Of a DNA stretch of 64,000 nt, positions 35,120-44,677 are shown piece by piece (positions within the stretch are counted from its first letter, which is position 1; the number at the start of each line of letters is the position of its first letter). Location: NCBI GenBank assembly GCA_947476325.1, contig CANJPZ010000012.1, forward strand, positions 1-64,000, in the 5' to 3' direction. The translations under genes were made by a program, and so were the position numbers. The stretch comes from Caulobacteraceae bacterium. Lineage in GTDB: Bacteria; Pseudomonadota; Alphaproteobacteria; Caulobacterales; Caulobacteraceae. The notes under the pieces are model-generated. The model saw nothing but the letters and a program-made list of their open reading frames with translations, was not told the DNA's origin and searched no databases.

Positions 35120-36087
35120 TAGCCGCCGAACGGCAGGGCGAGCACCCCGCCGGCTTCCTCGGCGATGGAGCGGCCGAGCTCCAGCCCCAGAGCGCGTGCA
35201 GGACCGAGGCCGGTCATCCGCACCGAGGCTTCACGGCGGAACCGCGTCTTGCCGTCCGGCGTCAGAGCCTCGACGACGATATCAAGGTCATCGCCGAGAA
35301 TGCGGGCGTGGGCGCCGATCGCTGTGCGGCACGAGCCTTCCAGCGCTTCCAGCGCGCCACGCTCGGCGGCGACGGTCAATGCGGTATGCGGATCGTGAAG
35401 CGCCTTCAGCCAGGAAGCGTCGAGGAACTCGGCGCGGGTTTCGATCGCCAGGGCGCCTTGCCCCGGGGCCGGCGGCGATTCAATCGGATCGATCACGCTG
35501 GCCACCACGTGCGACAGGCCCAGGCGGTTGAGGCCCGAAAGCGCCAGCAGGGTCGCGTCCACGACTCCGGCTTCCAGCTTGGCCAGTCGCGTATCGACAT
35601 TGCCGCGGAACAGCTCGACCACCAGATCGGGCCGTTTGAACAGGCACTGGGTCTGGCGGCGCAGGGATGCCGTGCCAAGCTTGGCGCCATGGGGCAGGTC
35701 TTCGAACCTTGCCGCCTTGTGGCTGATGAAAGCGTCGCGCGGGTCTTCCCGCTCCGGGATCGCACCGATGGACAGGCCGTGAGGGAGTTCGGCCGGGACA
35801 TCCTTCATCGAGTGGATGGCGCAGTCGATACGTCCGTCCAGCAGGGCTTCCTCGATTTCCTTGATGAACAGGCCCTTGCCGCCGGCCTCCAGCAGACGGC
35901 GATCCTGGATGATGTCGCCGGACGTGGTGATGATCACCAGGGGACAGATCTCGTCGGCATCGTCCGGGTCTTCGCCCAAGGCGGCGCAGATAAGCTTCTG
36001 CATCATGCGGGACTGGGTCACCGCGAGCTTTGAGCCTCTGCTGCCGATGCGCAGCTTGGGCGTTTTCGAGAATGATTGCGTTGTCAC
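35119..36087 (-). CDS. hemC: Hydroxymethylbilane synthase (porphobilinogen deaminase)
   Basis: A 322-residue enzyme (GTG 36087) that joins four porphobilinogens into hydroxymethylbilane. Motifs: [15 protein letters not shown] at the N-terminus, [11 protein letters not shown] with catalytic Asp, [25 protein letters not shown], and the cofactor-carrying Cys in [16 protein letters not shown] 36114 in the same frame is an alternative start but would overlap the divergent tsaD start by two bases and precede the conserved region by 20 residues or more. Confidence 0.95.
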   Translation of the reverse strand: MTTQSFSKTPKLRIGSRGSKLAVTQSRMMQKLICAALGEDPDDADEICPLVIITTSGDIIQDRRLLEAGGKGLFIKEIEEALLDGRIDCAIHSMKDVPAELPHGLSIGAIPEREDPRDAFISHKAARFEDLPHGAKLGTASLRRQTQCLFKRPDLVVELFRGNVDTRLAKLEAGVVDATLLALSGLNRLGLSHVVASVIDPIESPPAPGQGALAIETRAEFLDASWLKALHDPHTALTVAAERGALEALEGSCRTAIGAHARILGDDLDIVVEALTPDGKTRFRREASVRMTGLGPARALGLELGRSIAEEAGGVLALPFGG

Positions 36088-36112
36088 GGTCGGCCAGATA
36101 CCCCGATCAGCC

Positions 36113-37207
36113 ATGACGCGCCATACCACCCTGACAGTCCTGGGTATCGAAACCAGCTGCGATGAGACTGCGGCGGCGGTTTTGCGCCTCGATGAGGACG
36201 GCCGGGCCCACGTCCTGTCGTCGATTGTCGCCAGCCAGATCGCCGATCATGCGCCTTTCGGCGGCGTGGTGCCCGAGATCGCGGCGCGCGCCCATGTCGA
36301 GGTTATCGAAGGCGTAATCGCTCAGGCCATGGCCGGCGCCGGAACAAGTTTCGGCGCATTATCCGGCGTTGCCGCGACGGCGGGGCCCGGTCTGGTGGGC
36401 GGGGTGATGGTCGGCCTTTCCGCCGGCAAGGCCATTTCGCTGGCCCGCGGCATTCCCCTGATCGCCGTCAACCATCTCGAGGGCCATGCCCTTTCGGCGC
36501 GGCTGGACGCCGATGTGCCCTACCCCTTCCTTCTGCTGCTGGTTTCGGGTGGCCACTGCCAACTGTTGTCCGTGGCCGGCATCGGCGCCTGCACGCGGCT
36601 TGGCTCAACCATCGACGATGCGGCCGGGGAGGCCTTCGACAAGATCGCCAAAACCCTGGGTCTGCCCTATCCGGGCGGACCAGAGCTGGAAAAGCTGGCG
36701 GTGGGAGGCGATTCTAGCCGGTATCCCCTGCCCCGGGCGTTGCTGGGCCGCGAGGGGTGCGATTTTTCATTCTCGGGCCTGAAGACCGCCGCAGCGCGTA
36801 TCGCCGAATCCCTGATCACCGTCGCCGAAAAGCGCGACCTCGCCGCCTGCGTCCAGACCGCCATCGCGCGTCAACTATCCGAGCGCACCGTGCATGCCAT
36901 GGGCGTTTATGCTGCGCAGCATAAAGGCGATCGACGTTTCGTCGTGGCGGGCGGTGTTGCTGCAAATGCTGCAGTCCGCGCGGCCCTGCAGCATGAAGCT
37001 CTGGCCAGGGGCTTTTCCTTCCACGCACCATCCCTGAAATATTGCACCGACAACGCCGCCATGATCGCCTTGGCCGGCGCCGAGCGCCTGGCCGAAGGTC
37101 TGACGGACAGCCTCGACGCCCCCGCCCGCCCGCGCTGGCCGCTGGACGAGGCCGCCGCAATCGCCAATCCTGTCGGGACTTACGGCCGCAAGGGAGCCAA
37201 GGCTTGA
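36113..37207 (+). CDS. tsaD: tRNA N6-adenosine threonylcarbamoyltransferase TsaD
   Basis: A 364-residue Kae1/TsaD protein that transfers the threonylcarbamoyl group onto A37 of ANN-reading tRNAs, with TsaB and Tsa[15 protein letters not shown] opens the ASKHA fold; the metal-binding HxxxH is in [24 protein letters not shown] and [13 protein letters not shown] are further signatures. Start ATG 36113. It is divergent from hemC with almost no gap and overlaps gpsA (TTGA). Confidence 0.96.
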   Translation: MTRHTTLTVLGIETSCDETAAAVLRLDEDGRAHVLSSIVASQIADHAPFGGVVPEIAARAHVEVIEGVIAQAMAGAGTSFGALSGVAATAGPGLVGGVMVGLSAGKAISLARGIPLIAVNHLEGHALSARLDADVPYPFLLLLVSGGHCQLLSVAGIGACTRLGSTIDDAAGEAFDKIAKTLGLPYPGGPELEKLAVGGDSSRYPLPRALLGREGCDFSFSGLKTAAARIAESLITVAEKRDLAACVQTAIARQLSERTVHAMGVYAAQHKGDRRFVVAGGVAANAAVRAALQHEALARGFSFHAPSLKYCTDNAAMIALAGAERLAEGLTDSLDAPARPRWPLDEAAAIANPVGTYGRKGAKA

Positions 37208-38202
37208 GCGCCTATTCATCGGTTGGCGTGATCGGCGCCGGCGCGTGGGGAACGGCCCTGGCGCAGGTTTGTGCGCGCGCCGGCATGGACGTAACGCTGT
37301 GGGCGCATGAGCCTAGTGTCCGCGATGACATCGCGGCGACCCGCATCAATTCAGCCTTTCTGCCTGGGGTCGTGCTGGACGACAGGATCGCGGTCACGGG
37401 CAGCTTCGCGGCCCTTGCGAACTCAGGCTTCATTCTGGCCGTCGCCCCGGCGCAGCATTTGCGCACAACCCTGGCCGCCTTTGCACCCCATGCTGCGCCC
37501 AGTCTGCCCATCGTATTGTGCGCAAAGGGCGTCGAGCAGAGCTCGCTCAAGTTAATGACTCAGGTGCTGGAGGACGAGATTCCTCACGCCCGCCCCGCCG
37601 TCCTGTCCGGTCCCAGTTTCGCCGGAGAGGTGGCGCGCGGACTGCCCACCGCAGTCACCCTCGCCTGTCACGACGCCGGGATGGGCGCCGTGCTGGCCGA
37701 ATCCATCGCCACCGCCACCTTCCGCCCCTATCAGTCCCGCGACATCATCGGGGCCGAGGCCGGAGGAGCGATCAAGAACGTGCTGGCCATAGCCTGCGGC
37801 ATCGCCGAGGGCCGGGGACTGGGCCGCTCGGCTCACGCAGCCCTGATCACGCGCGGGTTTGCCGAGATGACCCGCTTTGCCGTCGCGCTTGGCGCTGAAG
37901 CCGAAACCCTCGCCGGCCTGTGCGGCCTGGGCGACCTGGTGCTCACCTGCTCCAGCCCGCAATCGCGCAACATGAGCGTCGGTCTGGCGCTGGGCCGGGG
38001 CGCCAGCCCTGCCGAAGCCTTGCCCCCCGGCCGGGCCGTCGCCGAGGGCGTAGCCAGCGCGCCGGCGGTGCGCGATCTTGCCAGGCGCCTGGGCGTCGAG
38101 CTGCCGATTTGTGAGGCCGTCGCCGCCATTCTGGCCGGTCAGACCGATCTTGACCAGGCGATCGCTTCCCTGCTTTCCCGTCCCCTCAAGTCTGAATTCT
38201 AG
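37204..38202 (+). CDS. gpsA: Glycerol-3-phosphate dehydrogenase [NAD(P)+] GpsA
   Basis: A 332-residue enzyme that reduces dihydroxyacetone phosphate to sn-glycerol-3-phosphate for phospholipid synthesis. Start is TTG 37204 within the tsaD stop, placing [15 protein letters not shown] at the N-terminus as expected. Other motifs: [19 protein letters not shown], and the catalytic Lys in [35 protein letters not shown] follows. The TTGA overlap with tsaD implies reinitiation-coupled translation. Confidence 0.96.
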   Translation: MSAYSSVGVIGAGAWGTALAQVCARAGMDVTLWAHEPSVRDDIAATRINSAFLPGVVLDDRIAVTGSFAALANSGFILAVAPAQHLRTTLAAFAPHAAPSLPIVLCAKGVEQSSLKLMTQVLEDEIPHARPAVLSGPSFAGEVARGLPTAVTLACHDAGMGAVLAESIATATFRPYQSRDIIGAEAGGAIKNVLAIACGIAEGRGLGRSAHAALITRGFAEMTRFAVALGAEAETLAGLCGLGDLVLTCSSPQSRNMSVGLALGRGASPAEALPPGRAVAEGVASAPAVRDLARRLGVELPICEAVAAILAGQTDLDQAIASLLSRPLKSEF

Positions 38203-38213
38203 GATCACTGCCC

Positions 38214-38501
38214 ATGGCGCTCTTTACCCTCGTCTGCCGCGACAAACCCGGCGCGCTCGACGCCCGCATGGCCGCACGGGCCGACCATCTGGCCTTTGTT
38301 GACGGCTATGGCGCGGCGGTGAAGCTGGCCGGCCCGTTCCTTTCGGATGATGGCGGCATGATCGGCTCGCTGCTGGTGCTGGACCTTGAAGACCGCGCCG
38401 CCGCCGACGCCTTTGTAGCGGGCGATCCCTATAGAAAAGCTGGCGTTTTCGCCAGCGTGGACGTCTTTCCGTTCAAGGTCACGCGAGGCGCGATCGGTTG
38501 A
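38214..38501 (+). CDS. YciI-family protein
   Basis: A 95-residue ferredoxin-like-fold protein. The conserved His is in ARADHLAFVDGYG, followed by LAGPFLSDDGGMIGSLLVLDLEDRAAADAFVAGDPY, the full YciI pattern. Members act as small dehalogenase- or isomerase-like enzymes or unknown ligand binders; the reaction here is not known. It lies 11 bases after gpsA, a neighbourhood common in alphaproteobacteria, and overlaps the Rieske gene (TTGA). Confidence 0.9.
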   Translation: MALFTLVCRDKPGALDARMAARADHLAFVDGYGAAVKLAGPFLSDDGGMIGSLLVLDLEDRAAADAFVAGDPYRKAGVFASVDVFPFKVTRGAIG

Positions 38502-38854
38502 GTACAAACCCGGCCAGACCGCCGTTCGGAGCCGCGCTCTGCCGGCTGGATGACCTGCCGAGCCCGGGGTCGAAGGGCTTTGTGTTCCGCCAGGGCGATG
38601 CCCTGTTCGCCGGATTCGTGCTGCGCGAGGGCAATGGCGTCAAAGGCTTCGTCGATCATTGCCCGCACGCCGGCTGGCCCATGGCCTCGGGCCCGGACCG
38701 CTACCTCACGCGGGACAAGAAATTCATCCTCTGCGCAGGTCACGGCGCCCTGTTTCAGAAAACCGACGGTCTGTGCGTTTCCGGTCCCTGCTTTGGCGAA
38801 CATCTGGAAGACTGGCCGGTGGAAGTGGTTCGCGGTGTGATCAGAACCGGCTAG
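38498..38854 (+). CDS. Rieske [2Fe-2S] ferredoxin-like protein
   Basis: A 118-residue single-domain Rieske protein starting at TTG 38498 inside the yciI stop. Cluster ligands are clear: DHCPHAGWP gives C-x-H and LCAGHGALF gives C-x2-H, 44 residues apart or so, followed by a SGPCFGEHLEDWPVEV closing segment. No membrane anchor or oxygenase domain is attached. It probably shuttles electrons to an unknown oxidoreductase. Part of the tsaD-gpsA-yciI-Rieske run. Confidence 0.9.
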   Translation: MSTNPARPPFGAALCRLDDLPSPGSKGFVFRQGDALFAGFVLREGNGVKGFVDHCPHAGWPMASGPDRYLTRDKKFILCAGHGALFQKTDGLCVSGPCFGEHLEDWPVEVVRGVIRTG

Positions 38855-38863
38855 GATTGCGCC

Positions 38864-39604
38864 ATGAACTTTTCCGATGAAGAGGTCGAACGTTACGCCC
38901 GCCATCTGGTGCTGCGCGAGATCGGCGGGCCGGGCCAGCAGGCGCTTGCCGCCGCCAAGGTTCTGATCGTCGGGGCCGGCGGTCTGGGCTGTCCGGCCGC
39001 CCTCTACCTGGCTGCGGCCGGGGTCGGCGTCATCGGCCTTGTCGATGACGATGCGGCAGCCTTGTCAAACCTGCAGCGTCAGGTGCTTTACACCGGCGAG
39101 GACCTCGGACGGCTCAAGGTGGATGCTGCGGCCGAACACTTGTCGGGCATCAACCCGCACGTCTTCATCGAGCCGATTGCTGCAAAAATTGTTGCGCACA
39201 ATTCCCGCAGCATAATTTCGCGTTTTGACGTGGTTCTGGATGGCACGGACGACTTTGGCGCGCGGTTCTGCGTCAACGAAGCCTGCGTCGCAGAGGGCAA
39301 GCCACTCGTCTCCGGCGCCATCGGCCGCTGGACTGGCCAGATCGGCGTCTACGCCGGTAAGCCCTGCTACCGCTGCCTGGTGCCGGAAACACCGCCCGGG
39401 GCCGAAACCTGCTCGGCTGTGGGCGTGGTGGGCGCTCTGGCGGGCGTCATCGGCTCCATGATGGCCCTCGAGGCGATCAAGCTGATCACCGGCGCCGGCG
39501 AGCCTCTGGTCGGCCGCATGATGATCTATGACGGACTGTCAGGCGAAACCCGGACGGTCAGGGTCGGGGCCGACCCTGATTGTCCCGTTTGCGCCGGCGC
39601 CTAG
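38864..39604 (+). CDS. moeB: MoeB/ThiF-family adenylyltransferase
   Basis: A 246-residue E1-like enzyme that adenylates the C-terminus of a ubiquitin-like sulfur carrier (MoaD or ThiS). The N-terminus ERYARHLVLREIGGPGQQ, nucleotide motif GAGGLGCPAALYLAAAG and DGTDDFGARFCVNEAC are diagnostic. Zinc ligands are CYRC and the C-terminal CPVC. There is no rhodanese domain. MoeB, HesA and ThiF are hard to tell apart; no sulfur-carrier gene is nearby to decide. It ends with a CTAG shared with the convergent FMN-reductase frame. Confidence 0.88.
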   Translation: MNFSDEEVERYARHLVLREIGGPGQQALAAAKVLIVGAGGLGCPAALYLAAAGVGVIGLVDDDAAALSNLQRQVLYTGEDLGRLKVDAAAEHLSGINPHVFIEPIAAKIVAHNSRSIISRFDVVLDGTDDFGARFCVNEACVAEGKPLVSGAIGRWTGQIGVYAGKPCYRCLVPETPPGAETCSAVGVVGALAGVIGSMMALEAIKLITGAGEPLVGRMMIYDGLSGETRTVRVGADPDCPVCAGA

Positions 39605-40158
39605 TCGACGAATCGGGCGATCCACACCTCAAACGCCTGCATGAACTTGCCGAGAAAGCTGCGTGTGCCCTCGTTTATCAGCACGCCAGATTCGTCGAAC
39701 AGGCTATTGGCCTAGCCTATATAGGCCTCAGGCTGCTGCAGGGTCGGCATGTCGAGGAACACCAGCGACTGGCGCAGGTGATGATTGGCCCCGAACCCCG
39801 AGATCGCCCCGGGCGAGACGCTGACCACCGCGGCCGGCTTTCCGCTCCAGATGCTCTTGCCATAGGGCCGTGATCCCACGTCGATGGCGTTTTTCAGCAG
39901 GCCGGGGACCGATCGGTTATATTCCGGCGTTGCGAACAGCACGACCTGGGCCTTGGCCATTTCGCCTCGGAACCTGACCCAGGAGGCGGGCGGCGAGGCT
40001 TCGCTGTCTTCATTGTAGGCCTCCAGATCACCGATCTCGACAAAATCGAAGCTGAGGCCGGGCGGTGCGACTTCAATCAGGGCCTTGGCCGTCTTTCGCG
40101 TGAAGGACCCTGCCCGCAGGCTTCCGACCACGACGGCGACTTTGACAGTTTTGGGCAT
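39601..40158 (-). pseudogene. NADPH-dependent FMN reductase with in-frame amber codon
   Basis: From ATG 40158 the frame encodes a flavodoxin-like FMN reductase: VVVGSLRAGSFTRKTA at the FMN loop, FATPEYNRSVPGLLKNAID in the middle. Codon 149 is TAG (39712-39714), but the same frame then continues for 36 codons reading ANSLFDESGVLINEGTRSFL and QAFEVWIARFVD to a second TAG at 39601-39603. That is the normal C-terminal helix of the family, so the full product would be about 185 residues. One base change (for example AAG to TAG) explains it. The truncated 148-residue product would lack the last helix. Confidence 0.8.
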
Positions 40159-40220
40159 TGGCTTTCCTTGAGCATGACGCTGTTCAGAAAGCTAACGCGC
40201 GGGCGGCCTTATGGTCGCGC

Positions 40221-41207
40221 CTAGAGCATCGAGGGGATGACGCGATCGGGCGGACGGTGCCCGTCCATGAAGGTCTTGATATTGACGATGACCTTCTCGC
40301 CCATATCGATGCGGCCCTCGACTGTGGCCGAGCCCATGTGGGGCAACAGCACGACGTTCGGCAGCTTCAGCAACTTGGGATTCACAGCCGGCTCGTGCTC
40401 GAAGACGTCCAGGCCGGCGCCGGCGATCTCTCCCCGGGCCAGGGCGTTGGCCAGAGCCGCCTCGTCGATCACCTCGCCGCGCGCCGTGTTCACGACGATG
40501 GCGTGGGGCTGCAGCAATTTTAGGCGGCGCGCCGAGAGCAGGTGGTAGGTGCCGGGCGTGTGCGGGCAGTTGACGGAAATTACGTCCATCCGCGCCAGCA
40601 TCTGATCCAGGCTTTCCCAGTAGGTCGCGCCCAGCTCTTCCTCGATGCGCGGACTAACCGGCTTGCGATTATGGTAATGAATTTGCAGTCCAAACGCAGC
40701 TGCGCGGCGGGCGACGGCCTGGCCGATACGGCCCATGCCGACGATTCCCAGGCGCTTGCCCCAGATCCGTCGGCCCAGCATCCAGGTCGGCGCCCAGCCG
40801 TGAAAATCGCCGCTCTGGATCACGCCCGCGCCTTCAACGACGCGGCGGGCAGAGGCCAGGATCAGGGCCATGGTCATGTCGGCGGTGTCTTCAGTCAGCA
40901 CGCCGGGGGTGTTGGTGACGATGATGCCGCGCGCATTGGCGGTGGCCACGTCGATATTGTCGACGCCGGCTCCGAAGTTGGCGATCAGCTTCAAGCCTTC
41001 GCCCGCCCGGGTCAGAACTTTGGAATCCAGCCGGTCGGTGATGGTTGGCACCAGCACTTCGGCCCGTCCGACCGCCTCGATCAGCTCGTCCGGGCCCATC
41101 GGGTGGTCATCGAGATTGAGTTCGGTGTCGAACAATTCGCGCAGGCGTGTTTCAACCGCGTCAGGCAGCTTGCGGGTGACGATGACTTTCGGCTTGCGGA
41201 CGGCCAT
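40221..41207 (-). CDS. D-2-hydroxyacid dehydrogenase (glyoxylate/hydroxypyruvate reductase type)
   Basis: A 328-residue NAD(P)-dependent dehydrogenase. GMGRIGQAVARRAAAFG is the Rossmann loop; the catalytic Arg lies in VNTARGEVIDEAAL, the Glu in GAGLDVFEHEP and the His in VVLLPHMGSAT. The adaptation after the loop (HYHNRKPVS) suggests NADPH preference. The N-terminal TRKLPDAVETRLRE is shared with GyaR-like glyoxylate reductases. Substrate is inferred from similarity only. Single gene, promoter presumably in the 118-base gap before the SH3 lipoprotein. Confidence 0.9.
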   Translation of the reverse strand: MAVRKPKVIVTRKLPDAVETRLRELFDTELNLDDHPMGPDELIEAVGRAEVLVPTITDRLDSKVLTRAGEGLKLIANFGAGVDNIDVATANARGIIVTNTPGVLTEDTADMTMALILASARRVVEGAGVIQSGDFHGWAPTWMLGRRIWGKRLGIVGMGRIGQAVARRAAAFGLQIHYHNRKPVSPRIEEELGATYWESLDQMLARMDVISVNCPHTPGTYHLLSARRLKLLQPHAIVVNTARGEVIDEAALANALARGEIAGAGLDVFEHEPAVNPKLLKLPNVVLLPHMGSATVEGRIDMGEKVIVNIKTFMDGHRPPDRVIPSML

Positions 41208-41325
41208 GGGCTCTAAGCTAATATTCCGGAAAGGCGCGTCGGCGCGCGGGGCATCGGGGAACCTCTAGCAAAGGGGCGCCCCGGGGCCAAGCGCTGACAG
41301 GCCTTTAAGGCGATTGGGACGGTGA

Positions 41326-41901
41326 ATGTTCAAAGGCAAGACCCTGGCGTCCCTGTTCGCAGCCCTGGCGCTGGTCGGCGGCTGCGGCGGCGAGCGGGCG
41401 GGACGGGACGTCTCCACGCCGTCGGGCTTTGCCGTGCCGCGCTATCTGATGCTGCGATTTGGCGAGATCAACGCCCGCGCCGGGCCCAGCGAAGACCATG
41501 CCAGGCTGTGGACCTATCACGCCAAGGGGATGCCGGTTCAGGTCATCGCCGAGACGAAAGAGTGGCGGCGCATCTGTGACCCCGAAGGCGGCATCAGCTG
41601 GGTCGCCTCTCGCATGCTCGAAGGCGGCGACGGCGTCATCCGCATCAAACCGGGCACCTTGCCACTGCGCCGCAGCGCCAGCCCGGCATCCGGCGTGGTC
41701 GCCAGCCTTGCGCCCCGGGGCCTTGCGCACCTCGATCGCTGCGAGAATGGCTGGTGCCGCGTAAAGGTCGGCCGCGCGGTTGGCTGGGCCCCGATGACGG
41801 AACTGTGGGGCGCGGATCCCGCCGTTCAGTGCGCCGGTCTGCCGGCGCCCGCGGCTGGGCTCGATCAGGGCGCACGGCGAATGGGTGGTGCGGGGCCATA
41901 G
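41326..41901 (+). CDS. SH3-domain lipoprotein (COG3807-like)
   Basis: A 191-residue predicted lipoprotein with lipobox LVGGC at about 17-21. Two bacterial SH3-like repeats follow: LMLRFGEINARAGPS to GGISWVASRMLEG, and TLPLRRSASPASGVV to VKVGRAVGWAPMTELWG. Proteins of this type are periplasmic and thought to bind peptidoglycan or partner proteins. The C-terminal 25 residues overlap the end of the minus-strand repeat-protein gene (41865-42260) by 37 bases. Confidence 0.85.
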   Translation: MFKGKTLASLFAALALVGGCGGERAGRDVSTPSGFAVPRYLMLRFGEINARAGPSEDHARLWTYHAKGMPVQVIAETKEWRRICDPEGGISWVASRMLEGGDGVIRIKPGTLPLRRSASPASGVVASLAPRGLAHLDRCENGWCRVKVGRAVGWAPMTELWGADPAVQCAGLPAPAAGLDQGARRMGGAGP

Positions 41902-42260
41902 GTTCCGGTGACTGACAACTGTCCGGCTTCCACAGTTTTTGTACCGGTCCCGGCGGTTCCCAGCCCAACCACGCCCAGCTGACCTACATCAACGGATTTA
42001 GACCCTGTTCCGGCGGCGCCCAGCCCAACGACACTGAGTTGACCTGCCTCAATGGTCTTCACACCGTTTGTCGCGCCCAGCCCAACAACACTCAACTCTC
42101 CGGCGACGACCGTTCGCGCTCCCGAGGGGACGACGGGTCGCAAAGCACCCTGGGGCGCCTGAATACGAGGCGGCTGGGGCGCGGCCCGGGGTTGAAACTG
42201 GGCCAGGGAAGCTCCCGCCTGCAAAAAGATAGCGGCGATCAGCAGAGCTTGCCACCTCAC
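41865..42260 (-). CDS. Secreted tandem-repeat protein (AGELSVVGLG repeats)
   Basis: A 131-residue exported protein starting at GTG 42260 in the stop of the preceding secreted-protein gene (GTGA overlap). Signal peptide MRWQALLIAAIFLQAGASLA. After a Pro/Arg-rich linker come four repeats of 19-20 residues: TVVAGELSVVGLGATNGVK, TIEAGQLSVVGLGAAGTGSK, SVDVGQLGVVGLGTAGTGTK and a partial TVEAGQLSVTG. Alternating small and hydrophobic residues suggest stacked beta turns, a short beta-solenoid or fibre. I recognise no family. The 3-prime end overlaps the convergent SH3 lipoprotein gene. Confidence 0.7.
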   Translation of the reverse strand: MRWQALLIAAIFLQAGASLAQFQPRAAPQPPRIQAPQGALRPVVPSGARTVVAGELSVVGLGATNGVKTIEAGQLSVVGLGAAGTGSKSVDVGQLGVVGLGTAGTGTKTVEAGQLSVTGTYGPAPPIRRAP

Positions 42261-42679
42261 GGCACCGTCCCGTTCAGTTCAAGAGTCCCAGCTGACGCCC
42301 GCCGCGACTGTGGTGACGAGGCGTAGGACTGGTCCTTGGGCAGATAGAAGCCGGAAGTCCCGCCGCCCGGATAGCTGCTCCCAAGACCGCAGGACCAGTA
42401 TTTCGCCTCCGGAACCCAGTTGGCGATCGTCACGGTCACCGTGCCGTCGGCAGTTCCGGCCGCTGTGCGCGGCACGGTGTTGGAGAAGGTCGGAAAAGGT
42501 CCATAACGCTGCTGCCGGGCGGCATCGAAATAGACGCTGCAGGCCACATGCACGCCGGACAGTTCCGGCGACAGATTGGTTGCGTGGACCTTGACGTTCA
42601 GGTTCAGGGTCTCGGCCATAGCCGGTACGGCAGCGGTCACGACGGCGGCGGCCAGGATAGTTGTGCAGAACAGGCGCAT
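42257..42679 (-). CDS. Secreted protein of unknown function
   Basis: A 140-residue exported protein; ATG 42679 is favoured over 42685 because GGAAGG lies seven bases upstream. Signal peptide MRLFCTTILAAAVVTAAVPAMA. The mature part has beta-strand-like stretches (LNLNVKVHATNLSPEL, VTVTIANWVP) and one Cys in HVACSVYF plus one in YWSCGLGSS, probably paired. The ending TLELNGTVP is coupled by GTGA to the repeat-protein gene, so the two products are likely made together. No known family seen. Confidence 0.7.
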   Translation of the reverse strand: MRLFCTTILAAAVVTAAVPAMAETLNLNVKVHATNLSPELSGVHVACSVYFDAARQQRYGPFPTFSNTVPRTAAGTADGTVTVTIANWVPEAKYWSCGLGSSYPGGGTSGFYLPKDQSYASSPQSRRASAGTLELNGTVP

Positions 42680-42874
42680 GTGCATTCCTTCCGTGCTCAA
42701 GCTGGGGACAAATGAACGCCGACCCAACGCCTTGGTCCAGCCAAAAATCGCAAACTTGAGTAATGGAGTCCGGCTTGAACTCAGGCCAGTCACGCGATCC
42801 TTGTTGAGCCTTGCGCCTGCATCGTGCTAACCCGCCATGCCCAAGGGGCAGCGTAACAGAGCTATCGGGACCGG

Positions 42875-43387
42875 ATGACCTTCACGCCGAAGAACGCCTA
42901 CAACACCGACGAGCTGCTGGCCTGCGGACGCGGCGAGATGTTCGGGCCGGGCAACGCCCAGCTGCCCATGCCGCCGATGCTGATGTTCGATCGCATCAAC
43001 CTGATCAACGCCGATGGCGGTCAGTACGGCAAAGGCGTCATCGAGGCCGAGTTCGATATCGACCCGACCCTGTGGTTCTTTCAGTGCCATTTCATCGGCG
43101 ATCCGGTGATGCCCGGCTGCCTGGGGCTCGACGCCCTCTGGCAATTGGTCGGCTTTTATCTGGGCTGGATCGGGGCTCAGGGTCGCGGCAGGGCGCTGGG
43201 CGTCGGCGAGGTGAAATTCTCCGGCCAGGTGACCCCGGACGTTAAACGAGTGACCTACAAGATCGAACTGAAACGCGTGATCAACCGCCGCCTCGTCATG
43301 GGCGTCGGCGACGGCGTCGTCCTTGCGGACGGCGTCCAGATCTACGAGGCCAACGACCTGAGAGTCGGCCTGTTTCAGGCGCCATAA
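42875..43387 (+). CDS. fabA: 3-hydroxydecanoyl-ACP dehydratase/isomerase FabA
   Basis: A 170-residue hot-dog-fold enzyme that dehydrates 3-hydroxydecanoyl-ACP and isomerises the trans-2 to the cis-3 double bond, the branch point to unsaturated fatty acids. The catalytic His is in [34 protein letters not shown] and [16 protein letters not shown] are also typical. Followed after 17 bases by fabB. Confidence 0.97.
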   Translation: MTFTPKNAYNTDELLACGRGEMFGPGNAQLPMPPMLMFDRINLINADGGQYGKGVIEAEFDIDPTLWFFQCHFIGDPVMPGCLGLDALWQLVGFYLGWIGAQGRGRALGVGEVKFSGQVTPDVKRVTYKIELKRVINRRLVMGVGDGVVLADGVQIYEANDLRVGLFQAP

Positions 43388-43404
43388 GGACCAAGGGGAA
43401 GACA

Positions 43405-44625
43405 ATGCGCCGCGTCGCGGTCACGGGAATCGGTATCGTTTCATCGATCGGCACGAATGCGGCCGACGTTACGGCTTCGCTCCGCGAGGCCCGCTCGGGC
43501 GTGCGGTTCGCTCCCACCTATGCGGAGATGGATTTCCGCTGTCAGGTCGAGGCCGCGCCCGACATTGACTGGGAAGCCCTGGTCGACCGCCGCGCGGCGC
43601 GGTTCCTGGCCCCGGGCACGGCCTATGCCCACATCGCCATGGACCAGGCCATCGCCGATTCCGGCCTGACCGAGGCTGACATCAGCAACGAGCGCACCGG
43701 CCTGATTGTCGGCGAGGGCGGCCCGTCCACCCACGCCATCGTCCATGCGGCCGAGACCACCCGCGAGAAAGGCCCCAGGCGGATCGGCCCCTTCGCCGTA
43801 CCGAAGGCCATGTGCTCGGGTCCGTCGGCCGTACTGTCGACCTGGTTCAAGATTCTCGGCGTCAACTATTCGATCAGCTCTGCCTGCGCGACATCGGCCC
43901 ACTGCATCGGCGCAGCCGCCGAACAGATCATCATGGGCAAGCAGGACGTGGTCTTCGCCGGCGGCTGCGAGGAGCTGGACTGGACCCTGTCCAACCTGTT
44001 CGACGCCATGGGCGCGATGAGCAGCAAGTACAACGACACCCCGCAAAAGGCCTCGCGGGCCTATGACGTCAACCGCGACGGCTTTGTCATCGCCGGCGGG
44101 GCCGGGATCGTGGTGCTCGAGGAAATGGAGCACGCCAAGGCCCGCGGCGCGAAGATTTACGGCGAACTGATCGGCTACGGCGCCAATTCCGACGGTTACG
44201 ACATGGTCGCGCCCTCGGGTGAAGGCGCGGTGCGCTGCATGAAGATCGCCTTGGCCGGCATCACCGGCAAACCGGTCGGGCCCATCGACTATCTGAACCC
44301 ACACGGCACCTCGACGCCGGTGGGCGACGAAAAGGAAATGGGCGCCGTGCGCGCCGTGTTCGGCGACAAGGCTCCGATGATCAGTTCGACAAAGTCCCTG
44401 ACAGGCCACAGCCTCGGCGCCGCCGGGGCCCAGGAAGCTATCTATTGCCTGTTGATGATGCAGGCCGGCTTCGCCGCTGAAAGCGCCAACATCGAGACCC
44501 TGGACCCGGCCTTCGAAGGCCTGCCCATCCTGCGCGCCCGCAAGGACGGCGACCTGACCACGGTGATGAGCAACAGCTTCGGGTTTGGCGGGACCAACGC
44601 GACTCTGGTGTTCGGGAAGGTTTAG
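43405..44625 (+). CDS. fabB: 3-oxoacyl-ACP synthase I FabB
   Basis: A 406-residue ketoacyl synthase that elongates cis-3-decenoyl-ACP and other acyl-ACPs. The active-site Cys is in [16 protein letters not shown], with His in [12 protein letters not shown] and in [15 protein letters not shown]. fabA-fabB adjacency is the standard unsaturated fatty acid module. The C-terminal [17 protein letters not shown] is intact. Confidence 0.97.
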   Translation: MRRVAVTGIGIVSSIGTNAADVTASLREARSGVRFAPTYAEMDFRCQVEAAPDIDWEALVDRRAARFLAPGTAYAHIAMDQAIADSGLTEADISNERTGLIVGEGGPSTHAIVHAAETTREKGPRRIGPFAVPKAMCSGPSAVLSTWFKILGVNYSISSACATSAHCIGAAAEQIIMGKQDVVFAGGCEELDWTLSNLFDAMGAMSSKYNDTPQKASRAYDVNRDGFVIAGGAGIVVLEEMEHAKARGAKIYGELIGYGANSDGYDMVAPSGEGAVRCMKIALAGITGKPVGPIDYLNPHGTSTPVGDEKEMGAVRAVFGDKAPMISSTKSLTGHSLGAAGAQEAIYCLLMMQAGFAAESANIETLDPAFEGLPILRARKDGDLTTVMSNSFGFGGTNATLVFGKV

Positions 44626-44677
44626 AGCGTTCCCCACGACCTGTGCTAGCCTTGTGCGCTGAGCCGTGGATCGAATC

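Noticed and set aside
39712-39714. TAG in the FMN reductase frame as programmed recoding (pyrrolysine)
   Set aside because: The position is not an active-site residue and pyrrolysine machinery is not expected in this group. A point mutation or error is simpler.
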